A DNA stretch of 5,081 nt. It comes from Pseudomonadota bacterium (GTDB taxonomy: Bacteria > Myxococcota_A > Polyangia > Fen-1088). A program made the translations under genes and the position numbers. The stretch lies in assembly GCA_017881285.1 (NCBI GenBank), contig JADGRD010000341.1, positions 1 through 5,081 of the forward strand, read 5' to 3'. The notes under the pieces were generated by a model. That model did no database searches. It saw nothing but the letters and a program-made list of their open reading frames with translations, and had not been told where the DNA came from. Shown in pieces: positions 1 through 5,081 of this stretch (positions are counted from its first letter, which is position 1; each line of letters starts with the position of its first letter).

Positions 1-1058
1 CGGAGGAAGTCCTCGTCCGTGAGTGCGTCCAGGGCGACCCGGATGGGGAAACGGCCCTGCAGCTCGGGGATCAGGTCCGAAGGCTTCGTGACGTGAAACG
101 CCCCGGCCGCGATGAAAAGGACGTGGTCCGTCTTCACCATCCCGTGCTTCGTCTTCACCGTCGTCCCCTCGACGAGCGGCAGGAGGTCGCGCTGCACGCC
201 CTCGCGCGAGACGTCCGGCCCGCCGCGCGCCCCCTCCTTGCCCGCGATCTTGTCGATCTCGTCGAGGAAGACGATGCCCGTCTCTTCCACGCGGCGGATC
301 GCCTCCTCGGGCACGGTCGCCTCGTCGGACAGCGCGTCGGCCTCGCGCGCCACGAGGTGTCCTCGCGCGTCGCCCACGGGGAGTTTTACTTTCTTCTTCT
401 TCGGCGCGCCGAAGAGATTCGGAAGCATCGCGGGGAGGTCGAAACCCATCTCCTCGATGCCCTGCGGCGTCATGACGGAGATCTGCGGCGTCCTCTCGTC
501 CGTCACCTCGATCTCGACCTCGCGCGACTCGTGCTTGCCCTCGCGAAGGTCGCGGCGGATCCGGTCCCTCCCGTCCTGCGGGCCCGCGCTCGCTCCCGTA
601 TCCGCACGGCCCGCCGGACCGGCCGACAGAGAAACCACGAGGAGGTCCACGAGCTTCTCTTCCGCCGCCGCCGCCGCCCGGTCAGAAACGCGCGCGCGGC
701 GTTCGTCCTTCACGAGGCGGATCGCCGCGTCGACGAGGTCGCGGGCGATGGAGTCCACGTCGCGCCCGACATAGCCCACCTCCGTGAACTTCGAGGCCTC
801 GACTTTCACGAACGGCGCGTCCACGAGGCGCGCGAGGCGCCGTGCGATCTCCGTCTTGCCGACGCCCGTGGGGCCGATCATGAGGATGTTCTTCGGCATC
901 GTGTCGCGCTGGAGCTCGGGGTCGAGGCGCTGACGCCGCCAGCGGTCGCGGAGCGCGATCGCCACCGCGCGCTTGGCCTTCGTCTGCCCGACGACATGGC
1001 GGTCGAGCTCGGCCACAACCTTGCGCGGCGAGAGGTCCTTGAGCAGGTGCGGCGTCAC
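1..1058 (-). CDS. hslU: ATP-dependent protease ATPase subunit HslU (ClpY), 3' end outside the window
   Basis: HslU is the hexameric AAA+ unfoldase that feeds protein substrates to the HslV peptidase in the cytoplasm. Translation on the minus strand from the GTG at 1058 gives 352 uninterrupted codons. Visible motifs are the N-terminal VVGQ..AKRAVAIALR helix (residues 22-37), Walker A GPTGVGKT (62-69), the pore motif GYVG (95-98), a charged, low-complexity I-domain (about 110-245), Walker B IVFLDEID (262-269), a sensor-1-like FIAAGAFH (315-322) and the arginine-finger segment PELQGRFPIR (331-340). Family members are about 440-470 residues, so roughly the last 100 (rest of the C-terminal domain and the tail that docks HslV) lie beyond position 1. 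The GTG overlaps the hslV stop as GTGA, and no good Shine-Dalgarno precedes it, so translational coupling to hslV is likely. Threonine is almost always ACG (17 of 18 by hand count) and leucine mostly CTC. Confidence 0.97.
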   Translation of the reverse strand, partial: MTPHLLKDLSPRKVVAELDRHVVGQTKAKRAVAIALRDRWRRQRLDPELQRDTMPKNILMIGPTGVGKTEIARRLARLVDAPFVKVEASKFTEVGYVGRDVDSIARDLVDAAIRLVKDERRARVSDRAAAAAEEKLVDLLVVSLSAGPAGRADTGASAGPQDGRDRIRRDLREGKHESREVEIEVTDERTPQISVMTPQGIEEMGFDLPAMLPNLFGAPKKKKVKLPVGDARGHLVAREADALSDEATVPEEAIRRVEETGIVFLDEIDKIAGKEGARGGPDVSREGVQRDLLPLVEGTTVKTKHGMVKTDHVLFIAAGAFHVTKPSDLIPELQGRFPIRVALDALTDEDFL

Positions 1059-1327
1059 GGGAGGGTTTCGACGCGGATCTGGTCGTTCGTGTGGATGTCG
1101 ATGGAGGCCGCGATCGAGAGGGACTCTTTCACGATCGCCGCCGCGTCGAGCGTGGAATGCCGGAGGAGTGCGTGCGCCGCCGCCGCCGCATAGGGGCCGC
1201 CGGAGCCCACCGCGAGGATCCCCTCGTCCGGCGCGATGACGTCACCCGTTCCCGAGAGGAGGAGCGAGGTCTTCTCGTCGGCCACGACGAGGAGAGCCTC
1301 GAGCTGGCGAAGCGTCTTCTCCGTGCG
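1055..1327 (-). pseudogene. hslV: HslV (ClpQ) peptidase, C-terminal fragment lacking its 5' half
   Basis: HslV is the proteasome-like threonine peptidase partner of HslU. The 90 codons here, from the Arg at 1327 to the TGA at 1055, align with the C-terminal half of HslV. They include RTEKTLRQLEALLVVADE (residues 1-18 of the fragment), a GTGDV strand, the hallmark GSGGPYA.AAAHALL and the terminal IDIHTNDQI strand. Family members have about 175-180 residues and begin with the processed TT active site. That threonine and about 80 following residues are missing. The frame stays open upstream to an ATG at 1675, but that stretch is an out-of-register reading of the deacetylase gene and has no HslV similarity. 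Homology stops abruptly at about 1328, where the usual Trp before Arg-Thr is replaced by Cys (TGT). The fragment cannot be an active peptidase as written. It may be a true deletion product or half of an assembly chimera. Confidence 0.92.
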
Positions 1328-2120
1328 ACAGAGGCTCGGACGATGAAACGAGCATGGGGTGCGGTGGAAACGGCGCCAGCACGGCACGGCGGATCTGGCG
1401 CGGGATGTTGCGCAGGCGCAGGTACCACGGCAGACGCGTGGTGAAGACGAGATCGAAGAGACGCTCGCTTCGTAGGTAATAGGCATCCACTCGCGGCAGC
1501 GCGAGCCCATCGCTGTCCGGGCGGGCCAGGCCCAGGCTGTCGGTGCAGGCGTAGGCAAAGTGCCGCCCGACGATGCGGCGGCAGCGCCGGTCATGGCGGC
1601 CGTAGGGATAGGCGAAGGACGACACCTTCGCACCGAGCAGGTTCTCGATGGCCGTGCGCGAGCGGAGGATCTCATCCTCGATGCGCGCGCTCGGCAGGCG
1701 GGTCAGCACGGGGTGGTGGAGCGTGTGGGCGCCGAACTCGATCCCCAAGCGATGCATCTCGACGATTTCACCGGAATTCAGCAAGCGGCGGCAGTGGAAG
1801 GTGCGCACACGTTCGCCAGTCGTCGCTCTCGCCGCCTCGGGCATGATGAAGACCGTCGCGGTCATGCCGAGCTCCTGCAGCACGGGCCAGGCGCGCTCGT
1901 ACACGCTCGCGTCGCCGTCGTCGAAGGTGAGCGCCACGCAACGCTCGGGCAAGGGGCGCGATGTTTGCAGGTGCGCGGCGGCCTCGGAGAAGCGCAGGGT
2001 GCGGTAGCCGTGCGCGTGCAACTCGGCCATGGCCCGCCGGAACTGCCGCGGAGGAAAGCACGTCGGCGCAGCGGCGTCGTCGATGGCGTGAAACATCAGG
2101 ATGGGCAGCCCGGCCGGCAC
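1242..2120 (-). CDS. Polysaccharide deacetylase (NodB/CE4 family), C-terminus replaced by out-of-frame hslV
   Basis: This is a carbohydrate esterase 4 enzyme, a family that removes N- or O-acetyl groups from glycans with a metal bound by Asp-His-His. Motif 1 is TFDDGD (residues 65-70, catalytic and metal Asp). Motif 2 is HTLHHP (132-137, the two metal His). Motif 3 is FAYPYG (169-174), followed by LPRVDAYY (208-215). The N-terminus LPILMFHAID is typical of the family start. The GTG at 2120 is chosen because an in-frame TAG lies at 2129-2127 and the PILMFH strand begins within five residues; an ATG at 2096 is the only close alternative. No signal peptide is visible, so action in the cytoplasm or export by another route is possible. 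Genuine sequence ends near residue 264 (about 1329). The last 28 codons to the TGA at 1242 are a frame-shifted reading of hslV and probably not native. The gene lies 51 bp downstream of the DUF3160 gene on the same strand, so an operon is likely. Substrate cannot be inferred. Confidence 0.92.
   Translation of the reverse strand: MPAGLPILMFHAIDDAAAPTCFPPRQFRRAMAELHAHGYRTLRFSEAAAHLQTSRPLPERCVALTFDDGDASVYERAWPVLQELGMTATVFIMPEAARATTGERVRTFHCRRLLNSGEIVEMHRLGIEFGAHTLHHPVLTRLPSARIEDEILRSRTAIENLLGAKVSSFAYPYGRHDRRCRRIVGRHFAYACTDSLGLARPDSDGLALPRVDAYYLRSERLFDLVFTTRLPWYLRLRNIPRQIRRAVLAPFPPHPMLVSSSEPLSHGEDASPARGSPRRGRREDLAPPLGNG
1326..1334. other. Breakpoint joining hslV to a polysaccharide deacetylase gene
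   Basis: To the left, minus-strand frame ending at 1055 reads conserved HslV. To the right, the minus-strand frame from 2120 reads a NodB-type deacetylase. Each homology ends within a few bases of this point, and the two frames are offset, so neither gene is complete. No insertion-sequence ends, tRNA gene, long direct repeat or att-like sequence is visible at the joint. The exact base cannot be fixed because a few bases may be shared by both parents. Confidence 0.8.
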
Positions 2121-2129
2121 GGCTGCCTA
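2102..2129 (-). repeat. Inverted repeat holding the deacetylase start codon in its loop
   Basis: GGCAGCC (2104-2110) and GGCTGCC (2121-2127) are perfect 7-bp inverted arms around a 10-nt loop. One mismatched position further out, a T-A pair could extend the stem. In the minus-strand transcript the GTG start (2120-2118) is the first three bases of the loop, and no clear Shine-Dalgarno is visible upstream. It could hamper initiation, or it could be chance in GC-rich DNA. Confidence 0.45.
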
Positions 2130-2171
2130 GACTACCGGGGCGGGCGCCTGCCTGCCACGCGCACGGCGGCG

Positions 2172-4412
2172 TTACTTCGCGATCAGGTCCTGCATCCAGG
2201 GCGAATCGTCGGGCGGCGCCGACGAGGCGAACTGTTTGGCCCAGGTCGGATCGTCGAGGCGGTTGTAGTTGTCGGTGATCTTCTCGTAGTAGGACGAGGC
2301 CAGCCCGGCGTAGGCGCGCGCGCCGGTGCAGGTGTCGGCGGTCATGACCATGAGGCGCGCATGACCGGTGCCGACGTGCAGGACCTTGCCCACGGGATTC
2401 CCGGCCGCGTCGGTCGGCTGGGTGTGAACGTCGGCGATGGTGGGATCGAACTTCTGGATGTCGGGTGGGCTGAAGAAGAGCTTCGGGTACCAGCCGTCGA
2501 GTCTGGGCGGCTCGCCGCACATCCCGCCCGGCACGGTGGTCACGGCCTGGTTCAGATAGGCCAGTTGCGCGTCGGTGAAGGCCTGGCCAGTCAACTCGCG
2601 CGCGGCCATGTCCCCCATCAGCGCGCCGAGATCGGCGAGGTTCTGGAAGTGCGCGATGATGGTGGCCCCGGTGCTGGCGCCGGACAAGTCCAGGGACGCC
2701 AGCAGCTCGCCCCCAGCCTTGCCGTAGGCGGCGAGATTCGACCAGAAGGACGGGGAGGGTTCCACGTAGCCGTCGGGGAACTCGCACACCACGCCCGAGG
2801 TGTAGGACTGTTTCGCGTAGAGGATCGTGTCGTGGCGCAGCTCGGCCCACGAGGCGAGCTGGGTATTGAGCACGCGGCGCGACCAGGGCTCGGTGCGCGC
2901 GACCGAGGGCAGCGCGACAGCGGCACTGGTGAGATCGCCGGCCGGAGAGAGGGCGCGCAGCGACGAGAGCCAGAGGTTGTAGAGGGTTCCGTTCCAGAAG
3001 CCCGCGTCGTAGGAGTCGCCGAGGATGCGCATGGCCCCGAGCTCGGAGGCGTAGTCGTATTTCCCGAGCTCCGGCACGAGCAGCGCCGCCGCCGCGTCGT
3101 TGTCGAGCGCCGCGAAGGCCACGTCGAGCGGGCTCGGCATCATGCGCCTTACGGCGCCGTGCTTGACGCGGTCGAAGACCACGTTGGCAAAGACATGCGA
3201 GTCGAGCACGTAGCGCTGCCCGAAGAGCAGGAAGGAGCGGTTGAGGGGCAGGGTGTCGCTGGCCGGACCGACCTCGACGAGCTGGCTGGCGATGCGCTGG
3301 GCGCCATAGCCCTTGTCGAGGATGAGCTGGGCGATGCTGGCGTCGCTTGCGGCGGCCAGCTCGGCCGGGGTGCTGGCGCCCAGGTCGTTGGCCAGGGCAT
3401 CGACCTCGGGCAGGGTCATGTTGTCGGACTCGCCGGTGAAGCTGCGGAGGATCTTCTCGATGGAATTCCATACTTCCATGCCCGTGGCGTCCACCAGCCC
3501 GCGCACGAGCAGCGAGGCTTCCAGTTGCCGCCGATAGAAAAGCTGGCGGCCGTCGCTCTGGGTTTCAAGGAGGCGGAATTCGGTGCGTCCGAGCCACATC
3601 ATCGCGCGGAAGTACTGCGACAGCTCCGTCGAGTCGGTGTAGTGGCCGCGCGGCTTGAACTGCGAGAAGTCGATGTCGCGGTCGACGCCGAAGAGATTCA
3701 CGGTGGCCTTTCCGCTCGCGGCCGTGGCCAGGCCGAGAAGTGTGGCGATCTGACCGGCATCGCCCTCCGCCACCGGGCTGGGCGTGGTGCCCGAGAGCAG
3801 GCCGGCGGCGACCGCGAGGTAGAGGTCGGCGTCCTTGCGGGCCTCGCCCCAGTCGGCCTCCGACGTCGCGGCCAATCGCGTGCGCATACCGTCGAGCAAC
3901 GACGACACCTTGGGCGAGAGGATCTCCGTCTCCAGCGACTCCAGGATCTTGTCGAACGACTTGTGAATCGCGTAGAGGATCGAATCAGCGGATACGTAGA
4001 GGGGCAGGTGCGCGGCGTAGAGGCTGATGTAGCCCTGGGCGAAGTTCAGGAAGGTCTTGGAGTCCGAGATGACAAAGCCCTTGTCGCGCAGGATGGCCAC
4101 CTCGGCATCGGACAGTCTGAGCGCGGAGGCCTGGATCTTGTCGAGTGAATCGGCCTGATCCGGCGCGTAGGGCAGGCCGGCCGCGAAGGTGACCTTGTGG
4201 CTCGCCAACAGATCGTCGGCCGTCTGGGGACCAGCGGCCAGGGTTGCTCTCAAGGTGGCCAGCTCCTGCTGTGGGGCGGACGGTGCCGTCACGGCCACCG
4301 TGTCGCCGCCGGTGAACGTGTCCCCGGCGTCCCTTGCGATGCCACCTCCAATGCCACCGCAAGCCGGCAGAAGCAGGACAGCGATAAGGGTTTCGCATGA
4401 GAGCTTGGTCAT
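2172..4412 (-). CDS. DUF3160-family predicted lipoprotein
   Basis: This 746-residue protein has the pattern I recognise as DUF3160 (Pfam PF11369), a family for which I know no biochemical function. The N-terminus is a short lipoprotein-like signal: MTK, a hydrophobic LIAVLLL stretch, then a lipobox ending at Cys18 (LPAC, with an unusual Pro at -2), followed by a Gly-rich and Ala/Thr/Pro-rich linker to about residue 50. Family-like segments follow: LPLYVSADSILYAIHKSFD (136-154), QYFRAMMWLGR (266-276), FLLFGQRYVLDS (394-405), NTQLASWAELRHDT (516-529), YVEPSPSFW (549-557), DIQKFDPTIADVHTQP (651-666), VGTGHARLMVMT (680-691) and YAGLASSYYEKI (701-712). Length is normal for the family and the frame is intact. 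Cys543, Cys632 and Cys695 could form a disulfide outside the cytoplasm. The ATG at 4412 has a strong Shine-Dalgarno. It probably anchors in the envelope and is co-transcribed with the deacetylase; a joint role is only inference. Confidence 0.87.
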   Translation of the reverse strand: MTKLSCETLIAVLLLPACGGIGGGIARDAGDTFTGGDTVAVTAPSAPQQELATLRATLAAGPQTADDLLASHKVTFAAGLPYAPDQADSLDKIQASALRLSDAEVAILRDKGFVISDSKTFLNFAQGYISLYAAHLPLYVSADSILYAIHKSFDKILESLETEILSPKVSSLLDGMRTRLAATSEADWGEARKDADLYLAVAAGLLSGTTPSPVAEGDAGQIATLLGLATAASGKATVNLFGVDRDIDFSQFKPRGHYTDSTELSQYFRAMMWLGRTEFRLLETQSDGRQLFYRRQLEASLLVRGLVDATGMEVWNSIEKILRSFTGESDNMTLPEVDALANDLGASTPAELAAASDASIAQLILDKGYGAQRIASQLVEVGPASDTLPLNRSFLLFGQRYVLDSHVFANVVFDRVKHGAVRRMMPSPLDVAFAALDNDAAAALLVPELGKYDYASELGAMRILGDSYDAGFWNGTLYNLWLSSLRALSPAGDLTSAAVALPSVARTEPWSRRVLNTQLASWAELRHDTILYAKQSYTSGVVCEFPDGYVEPSPSFWSNLAAYGKAGGELLASLDLSGASTGATIIAHFQNLADLGALMGDMAARELTGQAFTDAQLAYLNQAVTTVPGGMCGEPPRLDGWYPKLFFSPPDIQKFDPTIADVHTQPTDAAGNPVGKVLHVGTGHARLMVMTADTCTGARAYAGLASSYYEKITDNYNRLDDPTWAKQFASSAPPDDSPWMQDLIAK

Positions 4413-4414
4413 GG

Positions 4415-4421
4415 TTCCTCC
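4415..4421 (-). promoter_or_regulatory. Strong ribosome binding site of the DUF3160 gene
   Basis: GGAGGAA on the minus strand ends two bases before the ATG at 4412 (GGAGG core 4 nt away). It is by far the best Shine-Dalgarno in the window and fixes the start of the lipoprotein reading frame. Confidence 0.8.
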
Positions 4422-4493
4422 AGACGCAGGTTGACGGAGTCAGTGCTTTCAATTCTCGTGCCAACACCCTGTCCTGCGGCGGCCCCATGTCTG

Positions 4494-4510
4494 CGGCCGC
4501 GAAACGGCCG
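4494..4510. repeat. Short inverted repeat CGGCCG-N5-CGGCCG
   Basis: Two copies of the self-complementary hexamer CGGCCG flank CGAAA. They can pair as a 6-bp stem or serve as two identical binding half-sites. The spacer overlaps the CGTTT element of the possible ECF promoter on the minus strand. There is no T-tract, so it is not an intrinsic terminator. Confidence 0.35.
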
Positions 4511-4645
4511 GATTGGCGAGGCTGTTCCGAGAATGGTCCCTGGATTCCTGATAGGCCATGACAGAAATGCCCGACGGTCGTCCAAAGTACCCTCGGACGG
4601 AGTAGGAAAAGCCTGTAAGGTTGGCCGGAGCTGGGGTACCAGTTC

Positions 4646-4649
4646 AGGA
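4646..4649 (+). promoter_or_regulatory. Weak, closely spaced ribosome binding site of the sigma factor gene
   Basis: AGGA lies 3 nt before the ATG at 4653, closer than the usual 5-9 nt. A GGAG at 4627-4630 is too far away at 22 nt. Translation of the sigma factor may be modest, which fits a regulator. Confidence 0.45.
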
Positions 4650-4652
4650 CAG

Positions 4653-5081
4653 ATGGCGAACGAACCGTCTCGAGACCGCGGCGCGCTGCCGGCCAAGCTG
4701 GCCGATGTCGACGGGTCCGATCCCGAGCTGCTCTTCGACCACCTCTACGAGAACTACGAGCCGACCGTCGAGCGCTGGGTGCGCCGGCTGGCCGGACCGA
4801 GCGCCGACGTGGAGGATCTGATCCACGACGTGTTCGTGGTCGCGCTCCGCCGGCGCGGCGAGTTCCGCGGCGAGGCGAAGGTCACCACCTGGCTCTTTCG
4901 CATCACGGAGTTCGTGGTGCGCAAGCGACGGTTTCGCCAGCGGCTCAGGCATTTTCTCGACGGGCTGCACCGCGCGGAAGCCGAAATCGTCGCGCCGCCC
5001 AGTCCCACCCCGCTCGAGCTGGTGGAAGAGCGGCAGCAGTGCGCGCGTCTCTACGCCGCGCTCGATCGCCTGCCCGACAAG
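4653..5081 (+). CDS. ECF-type RNA polymerase sigma factor, 3' end outside the window
   Basis: This is a sigma-70 family factor of the extracytoplasmic-function type, which directs RNA polymerase to a specific promoter set. From the ATG at 4653, 143 codons run in frame to the right edge. Region 2 occupies about residues 26-95: LYENYEPTVERWVRRL (2.1), ADVEDLIHDVFVVALRR (2.2, the core-binding helix) and VTTWLFRITEFVVRKRRFR (2.3/2.4, the -10 melting and recognition helix). A Pro-rich linker (APPSPTP, 114-120) follows, then the start of region 4 (ARLYAALDRLPDK, 131-143). The helix-turn-helix that reads the -35 element is lost at the edge. The start is supported by AGGA at 4646-4649, only 3 nt from the ATG, and by the lack of an alternative in-frame start nearby upstream. 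The gene is divergent from the lipoprotein gene. Any anti-sigma factor would have to lie downstream of the window. Confidence 0.93.
   Translation, partial: MANEPSRDRGALPAKLADVDGSDPELLFDHLYENYEPTVERWVRRLAGPSADVEDLIHDVFVVALRRRGEFRGEAKVTTWLFRITEFVVRKRRFRQRLRHFLDGLHRAEAEIVAPPSPTPLELVEERQQCARLYAALDRLPDK

Larger units (their letters stand above)
4413..4652. promoter_or_regulatory. Divergent intergenic control region
   Basis: These 240 bases separate two divergently transcribed genes, so promoters for both should lie here. They are visibly less GC-rich in patches than the genes. No sigma-70 -35/-10 pair stands out. On the minus strand GGAAC (4528-4524) is followed after 17 bases by CGTTT (4506-4502), which resembles ECF-type promoters, about 90 bp before the lipoprotein start. 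CGGCCG repeats at 4494-4499 and 4505-4510 around the 5-nt CGAAA loop, and CGTCC/GGACG (4579-4583, 4595-4599) forms a weaker inverted repeat. None is proven. I see no gene in this stretch. Confidence 0.5.

Noticed and set aside
662..679. Runs of GCG repeats in hslU (about 663-677) and hslV (about 1175-1189), considered as slippage-prone microsatellites.
   Set aside because: Each encodes a five-alanine stretch in an intact frame and such runs are common in GC-rich genes; no evidence of length variation.
93..1193. A 366-codon plus-strand open frame over hslU and hslV.
   Set aside because: It lies opposite clearly conserved hslU and hslV, and its Arg/His/Asp-rich translation is a mirror of those codons.
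1328..1675. Upstream extension of the HslV frame to an ATG at 1675, giving a 206-residue protein near HslV length.
   Set aside because: The first 116 or so residues are an off-frame reading of the deacetylase and carry no TT start, catalytic lysine region or other HslV feature; the length match is coincidence.
1768..3471. A 567-codon minus-strand frame spanning the lipoprotein and deacetylase genes.
   Set aside because: It is an off-register, Arg-rich reading across two real genes and their intergenic gap.
1560..4148. An 862-codon open frame on the plus strand opposite the DUF3160 gene and deacetylase.
   Set aside because: It is antisense to two recognisable proteins, is rich in Arg/Gly/Val/Glu with no known motif, and is the expected by-product of GC-rich third positions in the real frames.
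4579..4599. CGTCC/GGACG inverted repeat upstream of the sigma gene, considered as a terminator or operator.
   Set aside because: A 5-bp stem with an 11-nt loop and no T-tract is expected by chance in this composition.
1..5081. Search for tRNA genes, rRNA, CRISPR repeats, insertion-sequence ends, toxin-antitoxin pairs or phage genes.
   Set aside because: Nothing recognisable was seen; nearly all of the window is accounted for by five genes.

Overview
The window is GC-rich (about two-thirds G+C by eye) bacterial DNA from a Gram-negative-type organism. The evidence is an HslUV protease operon, a predicted lipoprotein of the DUF3160 type and an ECF sigma factor. A Myxococcota- or Acidobacteriota-like source is plausible, but this is inference from gene style only. 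There are no RNA genes, CRISPR arrays or insertion sequences that I can see.

Layout. (1) 1-1058, minus strand: the first 352 codons of hslU, the ATPase of the HslUV (ClpYQ) protease, running off the left edge. (2) 1055-1327, minus strand: the last 90 codons of hslV, the peptidase subunit, joined to hslU by a GTGA stop/start overlap. Its first 80 or so codons, including the catalytic N-terminal threonine, are absent. (3) About 1326-1334: an abrupt junction where hslV homology stops mid-gene and another gene begins. (4) To 2120, minus strand: a NodB/CE4 polysaccharide deacetylase with its catalytic motifs intact. Its C-terminus is cut at the same junction, so its open frame runs on into hslV out of frame and stops at 1242. 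(5) 2172-4412, minus strand: a 746-residue DUF3160-family predicted lipoprotein, 51 bp upstream of the deacetylase and probably co-transcribed with it. (6) 4413-4652: a 240-bp divergent intergenic region. (7) 4653-5081, plus strand: the first 143 codons of an ECF sigma factor, cut by the right edge after region 2.

Functional reading. The right part (ECF sigma factor divergent from a lipoprotein plus deacetylase pair) looks like a small cell-envelope locus. The left part is a housekeeping proteolysis operon. They meet at one breakpoint that truncates a gene on each side, and leucine and threonine codon choice changes across it. The breakpoint is therefore either a real rearrangement that destroyed hslV or an assembly chimera. 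The sequence alone cannot decide, and the chimera explanation is at least as likely. I found no convincing novel multi-gene system. The breakpoint, the start-codon hairpin of the deacetylase and the divergent control region are the points most worth checking.
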